Shown here one piece after another: positions 53,657 to 63,161 of a stretch of DNA of 64,000 nucleotides. Source of the DNA: Bacteroidales bacterium UBA6267 (GTDB taxonomy: Bacteria; Bacteroidota; Bacteroidia; Bacteroidales; UBA1556). The notes under the pieces are model-generated. The model did no database searches. It was not told the origin of the DNA and saw only the letters and a list, made by a program, of their open reading frames with translations. Every line of letters starts with the position of its first letter. Position 1 is the stretch's first letter. The DNA is taken from positions 6,609-70,608 of the forward strand of contig DJVB01000004.1 in NCBI GenBank assembly GCA_002440745.1, read 5' to 3'. A program made the position numbers and the translations under genes.

Positions 53657-54931
53657 ATGATGAAGGTTTTATTTTTCACTTTGTTGATTCAGGTTTTAAT
53701 AAGCTTTTCCTTTGCTTTTGGACAAAAATCTTCTACATGGATTAATGGCGAAATTCGCTGTCGATTTATAGCTGATGATGGATATAAGTGTTTACATTCA
53801 GAAAATCAAAGGGTTATGTCCTATTTTTCACAACGTACTCGAATAAATTTGTCCAAAGCTGCAGGCGAATGGCAAGGTTTTATTTCGTTGCAAGATATCC
53901 GTTTTTGGGGAGACGACAATCTTGTAAGTTCCTCAGGTTCATTTGGAAATTCATCAGCAATAAATCTGCATCAAGCTTGGGTTTCGTATAACCATGATTC
54001 AAATTTTAATTTGAAGATTGGTAGGCAAGTTTGGCAATACGATGACCAGCGAATTTTTTCCGGTCGTAATTGGAATGATTATCAGCTAACTTACGATGGA
54101 ATATTATTCAATTTATTTGTAAATAAGCTTGTTTTAAACTTTGGTTTTTCATGGAATGCCGAGTCTCCTGAATCTTATAATGTTTCATTGAAAAAATTCA
54201 AAACAGTTGATTTTATGAGAGTCGAGTATATTATGCCCAATTCTTCTCTATCAACCATTGGAGCTTATTCTGCAGGTTTTTGTTCCGACACTTCAGAAGT
54301 TTTATTTCATGTAGAAACCTTTGGGTTGAATTATAAGTTCGAATATCGATTATTTTCAGGGCGGGTTAATAATTACTTTCAATCAACAGCCAAAAATGGC
54401 ATTAAAACTTATAGTTATTGCTCTTCTTTTCTACTTGGTTGGAAAATAAGAAAACTGGAACTTAATCTATCGGGAGGCTTTGATTGTCTTTCTGGAGAAA
54501 AAAATACTTTGGATAGAATGGATTTGGGAAAATATAATTTGCTTTATGGTAGAAGACATTCGTACTATGGCTATTTAGACTATTTCAACAATTTGCCTGA
54601 TGAAGGGCTATGTGATTTATATATTCAGATTGTAAAATCTTATAAATCAAAAAATTCAATTGAAGTTGCTCTTCATTATTTTTTTCTGAATCAAATTCAT
54701 TCTCCAGGAAACTTGAACCCTAATGCTTGTGGAAAACGTATTGGTCCAGAATTGGATTTTTTACTTAATCGTAAGGTTAATTCAATAGTTGAAATATCAT
54801 GGGGTTATTCGATTTTAAAACCTACTGATATTCTTTATGATATTAAAAATCAAATTGTTGATGACAAAAAAATTCAACAATACATGTATGTAATATTGAG
54901 TTATAAGCCAGAGTTTTTTCGAGAAAACTAA
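53657..54931 (+). CDS. Outer-membrane porin, alginate-export-like
   Basis: A 424-residue beta-barrel protein with a signal peptide (about 1-22, ending FAFGQ). The region 'FSQRTRINLSKAAGEWQGFISLQD', 'INLHQAWVSYNH' and 'LKIGRQVWQYDDQRIFSGRNW' fits the alginate_exp/OprD-like porin family (repeated 'R.R..l......' and 'a....g..l.iGRq.w' strands). Alternating hydrophobic residues continue to the C-terminal Phe-rich end. It follows the anion permease by 3 nt and is convergent with yifB, the stop codons overlapping by 4 nt. Its role as the outer-membrane entry for the permease substrate is inferred from position. Confidence 0.8.
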   Translation: MMKVLFFTLLIQVLISFSFAFGQKSSTWINGEIRCRFIADDGYKCLHSENQRVMSYFSQRTRINLSKAAGEWQGFISLQDIRFWGDDNLVSSSGSFGNSSAINLHQAWVSYNHDSNFNLKIGRQVWQYDDQRIFSGRNWNDYQLTYDGILFNLFVNKLVLNFGFSWNAESPESYNVSLKKFKTVDFMRVEYIMPNSSLSTIGAYSAGFCSDTSEVLFHVETFGLNYKFEYRLFSGRVNNYFQSTAKNGIKTYSYCSSFLLGWKIRKLELNLSGGFDCLSGEKNTLDRMDLGKYNLLYGRRHSYYGYLDYFNNLPDEGLCDLYIQIVKSYKSKNSIEVALHYFFLNQIHSPGNLNPNACGKRIGPELDFLLNRKVNSIVEISWGYSILKPTDILYDIKNQIVDDKKIQQYMYVILSYKPEFFREN

Positions 54932-56466
54932 TCCCCCCAACTGTCTCTGTCGAGGCTGCGATAGTTGATAGCTTCGGCGAGATGCTCATTACTAATATTT
55001 GGACTTGCCTCCAAGTCGGCAATGGTTCGGGCCACTTTCAAAATTCGGTCGTAGGCTCGCGCTGAAAGTCCTAATCGCTCCATGGCATTTTTCAATAATT
55101 CTCTACCTTCAGCACTCACATCGCAATACTTATTTAAAAGCTTTGTGCTCATGTGGGCATTATTATAAATTCCTTTTTCTTCTGCAAACCGGTCTTGTTG
55201 AATCTGACGGGCTTTGATTACTCGTTCCCTAACAACAGTGCTGGGCTCCGATTTTTGAATTTTCGACAATTCGCTAAAAGGTACAGGAGTAACTTCAATA
55301 TGAATGTCGATGCGGTCGAGTAGGGGGCCGGAAATTTTGTTAAGGTATTTTCGAACTATTCCCGCAGCACATACGCATGCTTTTTCGGGGTGATTATAAT
55401 AACCGCAAGGGCATGGATTCATGGCGGCAATCAGCATAAAACTTGCAGGATAGTCAACCGTAAATTTGGCCCTTGAGATTGTAATCATCCGGTTTTCAAT
55501 AGGTTGACGCATAACCTCAAGCACTGTGCGTTTAAACTCCGGTAGTTCGTCCAAAAACAAAACGCCATTATGCGCTAAGGAAATCTCGCCGGGTTGTGGA
55601 TAAGTCCCGCCGCCAACTAAGGCCACATCGCTGATAGTATGATGAGGAGCGCGAAATGGACGAACGGAAATCAGAGAATCTTTGGCTCCCATCAAACCAC
55701 TTACCGAATGAATTTTCGTTGTTTCTAAGGCTTCATGAAGGTTTAGAGGAGGAAGGATAGATGGTAACCGCTTGGCTAACATGGTTTTTCCGGCACCGGG
55801 AGGCCCAATCATTATCACATTATGACCGCCGGCTGCAGCTATTTCTAAGGCGCGTTTGATGTTTTCTTGTCCTTTAACATCTTCAAAATCAAATTCGTAA
55901 TCCTCTAATCTCGAGAAAAATTCTTCCCGAGTATTTAAATGAAATAGTGGTAATTCATGGTTTCCTTCAAAAAAATCAATAACTTCTTTAATCGTATTTG
56001 CGCCATATACATTTAAATTGTTTACAATTGCCGCCTCATTAGCATTGTCCATTGGAACAATTAATCCTTTGAATCCGTTTTTACGAGCTTCGATAGCTAT
56101 GGGAAGCGTGCCTTTAATCGGCATGATGCTTCCATCCAAAGAAAGCTCTCCCATAATCATATAATCTTCAATATCAGTAGATTGTATTTGCTCAGAAGCG
56201 GCTAATATGCCCATTGCAATCGGAAGGTCGTAACTCGAACCTTCTTTGCGAATATCTGCCGGTGCCATATTTATGGTAATTTTCTTTCCGGGCCATTTAT
56301 AACCGATGTTTTCTAAGGCGGCCTCAATTCGCTGCCTGCTTTCTTTTACTGCATTATCGGGCAAACCCACCAAGTTATAATTAACGCCAATAGCCATATT
56401 TACCTCCATGGTTATTTTTATGGCGTCAATTCCATGCAATGTGGCTCCGTAAGTTTTAACAAGCAT
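54928..56466 (-). CDS. yifB: YifB/ComM-type magnesium-chelatase-like AAA+ ATPase
   Basis: A 512-residue AAA+ protein of the YifB/ComM family, whose ComM members act as helicases aiding branch migration during natural transformation. An N-terminal ChlI-like Lon-protease-fold domain (1-165, with GLPDNAVKESRQR) precedes the ATPase: Walker A GPPGAGKT (221-228), a Walker B region in LAHNGVLFLDELPEF, and the zinc-like MNPCPCGYYNHPEKACVCA insertion. The C-terminal helical region has 'LGLSARAYDRILKVARTIAD', a conserved family end. It is 16 nt downstream of dnaX on the same strand, so co-transcription is likely. Confidence 0.93.
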   Translation of the reverse strand: MLVKTYGATLHGIDAIKITMEVNMAIGVNYNLVGLPDNAVKESRQRIEAALENIGYKWPGKKITINMAPADIRKEGSSYDLPIAMGILAASEQIQSTDIEDYMIMGELSLDGSIMPIKGTLPIAIEARKNGFKGLIVPMDNANEAAIVNNLNVYGANTIKEVIDFFEGNHELPLFHLNTREEFFSRLEDYEFDFEDVKGQENIKRALEIAAAGGHNVIMIGPPGAGKTMLAKRLPSILPPLNLHEALETTKIHSVSGLMGAKDSLISVRPFRAPHHTISDVALVGGGTYPQPGEISLAHNGVLFLDELPEFKRTVLEVMRQPIENRMITISRAKFTVDYPASFMLIAAMNPCPCGYYNHPEKACVCAAGIVRKYLNKISGPLLDRIDIHIEVTPVPFSELSKIQKSEPSTVVRERVIKARQIQQDRFAEEKGIYNNAHMSTKLLNKYCDVSAEGRELLKNAMERLGLSARAYDRILKVARTIADLEASPNISNEHLAEAINYRSLDRDSWGD

Positions 56467-56482
56467 AATTATATTGTTTTAT

Positions 56483-58249
56483 CTAAAAATTCAACCCCAA
56501 CTGACTTCTAACTTGCTCCACAACCGGATTCTTCTCCACCATTTTTTTATAGTTTTCCATTGGCTCGTCCTTGTGTGTAACTTCAAGTTCAATCACTTCT
56601 GTGGTAATTTTTATTTGGTTGTTATCGAATTTCTCACGAAGATATTGAAGTAATCTGGTTTTTAAGTCCTGATCGTCAATACTTTTGTTGGTGAAAATTA
56701 TATGAATGACATTGTTTTCTTTAATCTTTATCCGGTCGGCTCTCAATGCACTCGAAAAAGCTCTCTCATCTATTTCGATTTGCTTCGCGAAATCCAAAAC
56801 GGCATCAACCAATTCATCCACCGGAATAAGCACATCCGCCGTATCGTATTCTACCTCAGCTTCTTCTACGTCCTTCCTTTTGTTCATTTCGGTTTTAACC
56901 GTGTTTATGTCACTCTTTATGGAAATGCCAAAAGATAATGGCACTGATGATTGCGGCGTTGACTCGGTTTTGACTGGGTCTTGTGCTGGCTGTGGTGAGG
57001 TTGATTTAGGATAAGGAGTCGTGACTTCAACCTTAGGAGTTTCAACCTCAACTTGCTGTTTTTCAATCTTTGGCAGAGGTTGTTTTTGTGGTTCCGGTTG
57101 AGGTTGTTTCGTTACTCTTGGTGTCGGTAATTCTGTGACGGTTTCCTCTGGAAGCTTCCCTGATAAGTCGCAAAGTTTTAACAAATTGAGTTCCACATAA
57201 ATGCGCTTGTCGGCCACAGTCTTGTAATTCAAATCCACTTCCGACATGATTTTTAAGCCTTCGATAATAAAACGAAGACTGCAAAATTTGGTTTGTTCCA
57301 AATATCTGCTCTTGATATTTTCTGCAGTATCAATTAGTTTAATAGTTGCGGCATCTTTCACCACCAATAAATTTCTAAGGTGTTCGGACACGCCATTTAT
57401 AAAATGCTGCCCTTCGAAACCTTTGGAAATCACTTCGTTGTAGAGCATAAGTGTGTTTGAAACATCACCTGTTAAAACATGGTCGATTAATCGGAAATAG
57501 TACTCCGTATGTAATACGTTCAGATTTTCGATAGTGGCTTCATAACTGATGTTATTACCACAAAAACTAACCTGTTGATCGAAAATGGAAAGGGCATCAC
57601 GCAAGGCTCCATCGGCCTTTTTTGCGATGATATGTAAGGCTTCTTCTTCAGCTTCAATATGTTCTTTTTGAGCAACATAGCTCAAGTGCTTGACAATGTC
57701 GGATGTTGTGATTCGGTTGAAATCATATATTTGACAACGCGAGAGAATTGTAGGAATGATTTTGTGCTTTTCGGTTGTGGCAAGAATAAATTTAGCATAA
57801 GTGGGTGGCTCTTCCAAAGTTTTGAGAAACGCGTTGAATGCTGCTTGAGAAAGCATGTGAACCTCGTCAATGATGTATATTTTATACTGACCAACCTGCG
57901 GGGGAATGCGCACCTGCTCCACTAAACGCCGTATATCCTCAACCGAATTATTTGATGCGGCATCTAACTCATGCACATTGAAAGAATTGCTGGAATTGAA
58001 CGATTTACAGCTATCACATTGGTTGCATGGCTCAATGTCGGGGGTGAGATTTTGGCAGTTAATTGTTTTGGCAAAAACTCTGGCGCAGGTTGTTTTCCCA
58101 ACTCCACGAGGTCCTGTGAAAAGGAACGCTTGCGCAATATGGTTGTTTTTAATGGCATTCTTAAGCGTATTGGTAATGGCCGATTGCCCAACTACTTCGT
58201 TGAATGTAGTTGGTCGGTATTTTCTGGCGGATACTATAAAATTGTCCAT
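56483..58249 (-). CDS. dnaX: DNA polymerase III subunit gamma/tau
   Basis: A 588-residue clamp-loader subunit. Walker A GPRGVGKTT is at residues 46-54, the zinc-binding cysteines C65, C75, C78 and C81 follow, then Walker B DEVHML, the sensor TTEKHKIIPTILSRCQ with its arginine finger, and domain III. A Pro/Glu/Lys-rich linker begins near residue 380 (for example TKQPQPEPQKQPLPK). The C-terminal ~120 residues form a tau-like domain. Programmed frameshifting for gamma is not evident from simple inspection. It starts the dnaX-yifB operon. Confidence 0.95.
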   Translation of the reverse strand: MDNFIVSARKYRPTTFNEVVGQSAITNTLKNAIKNNHIAQAFLFTGPRGVGKTTCARVFAKTINCQNLTPDIEPCNQCDSCKSFNSSNSFNVHELDAASNNSVEDIRRLVEQVRIPPQVGQYKIYIIDEVHMLSQAAFNAFLKTLEEPPTYAKFILATTEKHKIIPTILSRCQIYDFNRITTSDIVKHLSYVAQKEHIEAEEEALHIIAKKADGALRDALSIFDQQVSFCGNNISYEATIENLNVLHTEYYFRLIDHVLTGDVSNTLMLYNEVISKGFEGQHFINGVSEHLRNLLVVKDAATIKLIDTAENIKSRYLEQTKFCSLRFIIEGLKIMSEVDLNYKTVADKRIYVELNLLKLCDLSGKLPEETVTELPTPRVTKQPQPEPQKQPLPKIEKQQVEVETPKVEVTTPYPKSTSPQPAQDPVKTESTPQSSVPLSFGISIKSDINTVKTEMNKRKDVEEAEVEYDTADVLIPVDELVDAVLDFAKQIEIDERAFSSALRADRIKIKENNVIHIIFTNKSIDDQDLKTRLLQYLREKFDNNQIKITTEVIELEVTHKDEPMENYKKMVEKNPVVEQVRSQLGLNF

Positions 58250-58319
58250 AAAAAGTTTCTGATTTTAGGGCTGTAAATTTATTGTTTTTTGTAATAACCT
58301 AAATTCGTTTTTTAATGAT

Positions 58320-59360
58320 TTATTTTAATCCATCCCAACCTTGCGCCTTAATTGGAGCTGAAACACCGTTTTTAGTAATCAGATTCAATCCGCTTTCTTT
58401 GGAAGTGATGTGTCCGATTACGCTAACTTCAGGAAGGTTTTTAATGGATTCGAAATTTGATTGTTTTATGGTGAATACCAATTCGTAATCCTCGCCACCA
58501 TTTAGCGCACAGGTAGTTGGGTCAAGATTAAATTTTCGCGCAATATCCCATGTTTGCTGGAAAATTGGGATTTTTTCTTCGTAAATAGTGCAGCCTACTT
58601 CGGATTGTTTACAAATATGCTTCAGTTCACTTCCTAATCCGTCGCTGATGTCCATCATTGCCGTGGGTTTTATACCAATCTTTTGCAATTCTAAAACGAT
58701 ATCAATCCTCGGCTCCGGCTTCAGTTGTCTTTCCAAAATATATTCTTTTCCTTCCAACTCCGGTTGCATTTCGGGATTAGCTACAAATTCTGATTTTTCT
58801 TGCTGCAACGACAAAAGTCCAACATAGGCACCGCCTAAATCTCCACTTACGCAAATTAGGTCGTTCTCCTTTGCTCCATTTCGATAAACTATCTGATCGT
58901 CAGAAGCATATCCGATTGCAGTGATAGAAATGATGAGGCCTTTTTGGCTTGACGTGGTGTCGCCACCAACTAAATCTACTTTATGTTTTTTGCAAGCTAA
59001 ATGAATTCCTTTATATAGTTCTTCTACAGCTTCCAACGAAAAACGATTGCTAAGTGCCAGACTTACAGTGATTTGTTGTGGTATAGCATTCATAGCAGCT
59101 ATATCGGATAGATTGACAGCAACAGCTTTATAACCTAAATGCTTAAGCGGCGTATAGGTTAAATCGAAATGAACTCCTTCAACTAATAAGTCAGTTGAAA
59201 TCAGCACTTTCTGCTGCCCGGCATCCAATACAGCACAGTCGTCACCAATTCCCTTGATAGTTGATGGATTTATGAGCTCTGTATTTTTTGAAATAAGGTC
59301 AATCAAACCGAACTCCCCAACTTGGGAGAGCTCGGTTCTTTTGCTTCTGTCTTCAAACAT
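58320..59360 (-). CDS. thiL: Thiamine-monophosphate kinase
   Basis: A 346-residue enzyme phosphorylating thiamine monophosphate to the active diphosphate. Family features are the opening 'LIDLISKNTELINPSTIKGI', GDDCAVLD (metal/ATP contact), 'STDLLVEGVHFDL', 'GDTTSSQKG', 'SGDLGGAYVG', and 'MMDISDGLGSELKHI' followed by NGGEDYELVFT. The length is slightly over the typical 320-340. It is the last gene of a minus-strand operon after the C1 peptidase (6-nt gap). The thiamine product serves transketolase, encoded elsewhere in the window. Confidence 0.93.
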   Translation of the reverse strand: MFEDRSKRTELSQVGEFGLIDLISKNTELINPSTIKGIGDDCAVLDAGQQKVLISTDLLVEGVHFDLTYTPLKHLGYKAVAVNLSDIAAMNAIPQQITVSLALSNRFSLEAVEELYKGIHLACKKHKVDLVGGDTTSSQKGLIISITAIGYASDDQIVYRNGAKENDLICVSGDLGGAYVGLLSLQQEKSEFVANPEMQPELEGKEYILERQLKPEPRIDIVLELQKIGIKPTAMMDISDGLGSELKHICKQSEVGCTIYEEKIPIFQQTWDIARKFNLDPTTCALNGGEDYELVFTIKQSNFESIKNLPEVSVIGHITSKESGLNLITKNGVSAPIKAQGWDGLK

Positions 59361-59366
59361 ATATTT

Positions 59367-60566
59367 TTATAGGTTGAGTTTTTTAGCTGTTTCCTTCGTG
59401 AAAGAATCTTTATTTATCAAAAGTGAGGTGGTTTTAAACGCTACAAAAGCTTTTGAAGCATAGAAATAACCTTTATAAACTTGGTCTGTTCCCCACGAGT
59501 TTTTAATGATATAATATTCATTTCCATTTTGATCTTTTGCTTTTCCGGTGATTAACATCCCGTGATCGTCAGTCGTCTGAAAATTATCAAAATCTTTTTG
59601 TCTTAATTCTTGAGTTATAGTCTTTTCAGCTACGGGTTTGTCGAAACTATAAATCATTTTTAAACGATCTTTTTCGCTTAATTCTTCCCATTTTGCTTGT
59701 TCTAATCCGGCAAACTCTTTTGCTTCAGCATCCGGCACAACCGCGAAACCTTTGGACCACTGAAATCCTTTTTCGCTAACATCTGCTGCCCAAGCTACAG
59801 TATAACCTTTATCTAAAGCATTATCAATAGTTTGCATCATTTCTGCCAAAGGAAGATTATAAACCAATCCCATCGCCCAATTATCCGGCACCTCCAAAAT
59901 AAAAGGTTTGTAAAATGGGTGATGGCTAAAAGAGGTAACCATAACATAGTCTTCCGGATTGAGTTGCAGATAATCTTTGGCGTAGGTCAGAGGTGTATAT
60001 TCCTTGCCTTCCACGGTAAATTTTTCGGGAATTTCGCCTAAATAGGCATTCAAAGTACCGGCAACGGCAAGTGGCCAAACGGGACTTAATTGTCTGTTCG
60101 GATTTTTTACAATGGCATCAACCATAGCTTTTAACAAGTTGTCCATTTCGCCATGGATATGATTCTCTTCTTTGTAATTTATCCCTTTGTAAATCTCTTC
60201 CGGAATTGCTCCATGAGCTACTAATACATCAGTTACATCGTTGAAGGCTCCGCCGCCACCATAATTGATGCTGCCATGCATTCTGACATATTTCAGAGAT
60301 TTTTCATAATATGACTTGTAAACAACGAACATTTCCGACAAGTCAACTTCTTTTTTTGTTTTGCGTAAAACCTCGGCTTCGAGGAAAGCTAAGCCCGAAA
60401 AACTCCAGCATGTTCCACTACGATACTGATTTTTAACACTTGTATGAGGAATTTCAAGGGTGTTGGTAAAGGTATAAGCTTCTTTTTGCGCGTCTTTACT
60501 ATCATTCTGCGCCTGTAAAAAACTTACTGAAAAGAGTAATAAAATTGCTAATACTAATTTATTCAT
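59367..60566 (-). CDS. Exported C1-family cysteine peptidase, bleomycin hydrolase-like
   Basis: A 399-residue papain-fold peptidase of the PepC/bleomycin hydrolase group. It starts with a signal peptide (about 1-20, SFLQAQ), unlike cytosolic PepC, so it acts in the periplasm or outside. The catalytic residues are visible: oxyanion Gln47 in KNQYRSGTCW, Cys53 in GTCWSFSG, His335 in TTDDHGMLITG and Asn356 in IIKNSWGT. It is 11 nt downstream of the ChaN-like gene and 6 nt before thiL. The natural substrate is probably peptides; aminopeptidase activity is inferred from the family. Confidence 0.9.
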   Translation of the reverse strand: MNKLVLAILLLFSVSFLQAQNDSKDAQKEAYTFTNTLEIPHTSVKNQYRSGTCWSFSGLAFLEAEVLRKTKKEVDLSEMFVVYKSYYEKSLKYVRMHGSINYGGGGAFNDVTDVLVAHGAIPEEIYKGINYKEENHIHGEMDNLLKAMVDAIVKNPNRQLSPVWPLAVAGTLNAYLGEIPEKFTVEGKEYTPLTYAKDYLQLNPEDYVMVTSFSHHPFYKPFILEVPDNWAMGLVYNLPLAEMMQTIDNALDKGYTVAWAADVSEKGFQWSKGFAVVPDAEAKEFAGLEQAKWEELSEKDRLKMIYSFDKPVAEKTITQELRQKDFDNFQTTDDHGMLITGKAKDQNGNEYYIIKNSWGTDQVYKGYFYASKAFVAFKTTSLLINKDSFTKETAKKLNL

Positions 60567-60577
60567 AGTTGTTTATT

Positions 60578-61456
60578 TTAATAGGTTTTGGTAAAATCTT
60601 CATCAGTTTGCAAAATAAAATCTGCCTTTTTTATATCCGCTTCAGAGATGGAATCAATGTCCGAAACTTCAGTAGTTGAAATAGTTACAATTTTCAATTC
60701 CGGATTCGTTTGTTTAATCCACCATACGATTCCTTCGTAATTATCTGAATGATAGCTTCCATTAAAATGAAAAAACAGGTCGCCACTTTTTAGGTTATTT
60801 AAAATGAAATGAGCCATAGTGGCGTCTTTAATAGCTTGAGCTTCTGCAATATAAGATTTTTTGTGACGTGCTCCGGGCATTCCGGCCATCATCTCGCTCA
60901 TTTGTTTATAGCAAGCAACTTCGGGGTCATATTTCACCGGAAGCTCTGCAATGTATTTTTTGGCTTCATCAGGCAAGCTATCAAGGGCTTGTAGGCTGTG
61001 CTTATTCACATAAGCCGCATATCTGCGGGGAATATTTGTAGCTATAAAACGGATTTTTTGTTCTTGAGCAAAATCAATTACCGGTGCATAATCTGTTTTA
61101 TGATTGTCCCAAAGACGCGCCTGATCTTCAAAATATTTCTTTTCAATTATTCCGTTGATATACTCATCAATAAGCAGTTGCTGATCAGCTTCAAACATCT
61201 CAGCTCCAATTATCAGTTTCTCTTTTTTCACAAAATAAAGGCTTTTCGCTATTTCAAATTCCATCCAATGACTCAAAGCGTTATTGTGTAACTCTCCAAA
61301 AAACACAATATCTGCATCAGAAATCTCTTTAATCATTTTTTCAAAAGAGACTTTTTTGCCTGATTTATTAAATAATTGATACGGGCTTTTATCAGATGTC
61401 ATGGATAAAAGGCTAATAGAAAGTATGATAACTAATGTTTTGTAAATCAAGTTCAT
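60578..61456 (-). CDS. ChaN-like haem-binding-fold protein
   Basis: A 292-residue secreted protein of the ChaN/Tiki-like superfamily. Family features are 'ISDADIVFFGELHNNALSHW' near residues 45-65, 'IIGAEMFEADQQLLIDEY' and 'YHSDNYEGIVWW' near the C-terminus. The N-terminus is a signal-anchor-like stretch (LIYKTLVIILSISLLSM). No lipobox cysteine is present, so it is probably periplasmic rather than a lipoprotein. Relatives bind haem or cleave peptides; the role here is not fixed. It lies 3 nt after cdd and 11 nt before the C1 peptidase gene. Confidence 0.85.
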   Translation of the reverse strand: MNLIYKTLVIILSISLLSMTSDKSPYQLFNKSGKKVSFEKMIKEISDADIVFFGELHNNALSHWMEFEIAKSLYFVKKEKLIIGAEMFEADQQLLIDEYINGIIEKKYFEDQARLWDNHKTDYAPVIDFAQEQKIRFIATNIPRRYAAYVNKHSLQALDSLPDEAKKYIAELPVKYDPEVACYKQMSEMMAGMPGARHKKSYIAEAQAIKDATMAHFILNNLKSGDLFFHFNGSYHSDNYEGIVWWIKQTNPELKIVTISTTEVSDIDSISEADIKKADFILQTDEDFTKTY

Positions 61457-61459
61457 GTT

Positions 61460-61948
61460 TTATTGTTTTAAATGATTTCCATCAAAATTAAGTGGTAAAA
61501 GGCTTTTTACTGACTCGGCGATTAGAAACTTGTTATCACTCATTTTCATAATCACACGAATATTTTTCCCTGAGCGGTTTTCATATTCCATCATGGCTTG
61601 TCGGCATGCTCCACAGGGTGTAACGGCAATGTCGATATCCTCTTTATCGGAAAAGGCATAAATGGCAATGGCTTCCACTTCAGCTTGAGGATTTGTGGCC
61701 GCAGCATGATAGAGGGCGACTCGCTCAGCACAAAGAGAACTTGGATATGCTGCATTTTCCTGATTATTTCCAATTACGACTTCTCCATTATCTAACAAAA
61801 CCGCTGCGCCAACATGGAAGTGAGAATACGGAGAATAGGAAGATTGACTGGCCTCTATTGATTTTTGAACTAATAAGTTATCTTCCCTGCTTAACTCGTC
61901 TCGAGAATCAACCTCAGTAAAATCTAATTGAATGGTTTTCTTCTGCAT
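61460..61948 (-). CDS. cdd: Cytidine deaminase
   Basis: A 162-residue homotetrameric-type cytidine deaminase that hydrolyses (deoxy)cytidine to (deoxy)uridine in pyrimidine salvage. The zinc site has Cys73-Ala-Glu75 in LCAERVALY and Cys112 and Cys115 in TPCGACRQ, preceded by the conserved NQENAAYPS segment. The length is normal (about 130-160). It starts the compact cdd-chaN-C1 peptidase-thiL operon. Confidence 0.95.
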   Translation of the reverse strand: MQKKTIQLDFTEVDSRDELSREDNLLVQKSIEASQSSYSPYSHFHVGAAVLLDNGEVVIGNNQENAAYPSSLCAERVALYHAAATNPQAEVEAIAIYAFSDKEDIDIAVTPCGACRQAMMEYENRSGKNIRVIMKMSDNKFLIAESVKSLLPLNFDGNHLKQ

Positions 61949-62014
61949 ACAGTGTAAATTGAATCGGCTAAATTACAAAAAAATGGTCTTGAAATTATTT
62001 GAAAACCACATAAC

Positions 62015-62046
62015 AAAAAATCCGAAACCAACGCTTCGGATTTTTT
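62015..62046 (-). terminator. Bidirectional-looking terminator downstream of the peroxidase gene
   Basis: tccgaa (62021-62026) pairs with ttcgga (62035-62040), with an A-run on the left and a T-run on the right. On the minus strand it follows the stop of the peroxidase gene at 62079 and would insulate the cdd operon. Confidence 0.88.
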
Positions 62047-62078
62047 GTTATAACCAACGTATCTTATTGAATAATAGT

Positions 62079-63125
62079 TTATTGAGGCATAGTTGGAGCA
62101 GTGGCTTGTTCGGTAGTAACAGGCGACTTCAAGCTGCCGAGGAAAGCAATGATTTTTGCGGTTTCGTCATCAGAAAGCTCCTGATTCAATTCTGTTTTAG
62201 CCATGATTTTCACTGCTTCGCCTAAATCTTTCACGCTGCCATCATGGAAATAAGGGCCTGTTTCGGTGATATTACGTAGCATCGAAACTTTCCAGATAAA
62301 CATGTCAGCAGGGTTTTTGGTTTCGGCATATCTTCCGCTGTCGATGGTAGTACTTTTGGTGTAATCCCAATAATTTCCATAAAGAGCGAATTTTTGGAAC
62401 ATGCCGCCGCCAATGCCCGGACCGGTGTGGCAAGTGATGCAACCTTTATCCATGAAAAGTTTTAACCCTTCTTGTTGATTGCTGTCGAGTGAAGCTAAAT
62501 CACCGGCAAGATAATGGTCGAAAGCGGCCTTTGGCATGAGCGTTCTTTCAAACGCTCCGATTGCCTTTTTGACATTTTCATAAGTCATTGGATTTTCTTC
62601 ACCGGGAAAAGCTGCCGCAAAAAGTGTTTTATAGCCTTCAATTTTAGACAGGCGATCAATTACGAATGCTTCGTCAGGCATTCCCATTTCAACTGGATTC
62701 AGAACTGGTCCGCCGGCTTGCTCTTCAACGTCCTTATTGCGTCCGTCCCAAAATTGCGAAAATTGAATTCCTGAATGAATCACCGTTGGACTGTTGCGTG
62801 TGCCTAAGGTGCCGTCATCGCCGGGAGATGTGGGCAAATTATCTACACCAAATGTGCTCAAATTGTGGCAAGTATTGCAACTTTGAGTTTCACCTTTCGA
62901 TAAACGAACGTCAAAATACAAGGTTTTGCCGAGCAGTACTTTCTCTGCGGTGATTGGGTTGTTGGGGTTGTGAGCAGTGTCAGGAAGTGTCCCAAACACC
63001 TTTTGTGCTTTTTCCTGAAGTTGAATGGCTAATGTATCGGTTTGTTGATCTTCACCATTGGTTTGATTTGTTCCGCACGAGGCCAATAGAGCCAATACCG
63101 GAATTAAAAGTAGTACTCTTTTCAT
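62079..63125 (-). CDS. Di-haem cytochrome c peroxidase (lipoprotein)
   Basis: A 348-residue periplasmic di-haem peroxidase of the MauG/CcpA family reducing hydrogen peroxide with electrons from cytochrome c. The N-terminus has a lipobox ending in Cys17 (LLASC), so it is probably membrane-anchored. Two haem c sites are visible: CNTCH (Cys83-His87) and CITCH (Cys229-His233). Between them are 'RNSPTVIHSG' and 'FWDGRNKDVEEQAGGPVLNP', typical of the family, and 'MLRNITETGPYFHDG' near the C-terminus. It indicates some respiratory or peroxide-coping capacity. It lies 36 nt from the M48 gene on the same strand. Confidence 0.93.
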   Translation of the reverse strand: MKRVLLLIPVLALLASCGTNQTNGEDQQTDTLAIQLQEKAQKVFGTLPDTAHNPNNPITAEKVLLGKTLYFDVRLSKGETQSCNTCHNLSTFGVDNLPTSPGDDGTLGTRNSPTVIHSGIQFSQFWDGRNKDVEEQAGGPVLNPVEMGMPDEAFVIDRLSKIEGYKTLFAAAFPGEENPMTYENVKKAIGAFERTLMPKAAFDHYLAGDLASLDSNQQEGLKLFMDKGCITCHTGPGIGGGMFQKFALYGNYWDYTKSTTIDSGRYAETKNPADMFIWKVSMLRNITETGPYFHDGSVKDLGEAVKIMAKTELNQELSDDETAKIIAFLGSLKSPVTTEQATAPTMPQ

Positions 63126-63161
63126 TTGTTTATTGTTTTTAGTTAGTAAATCAGTTTCAAT

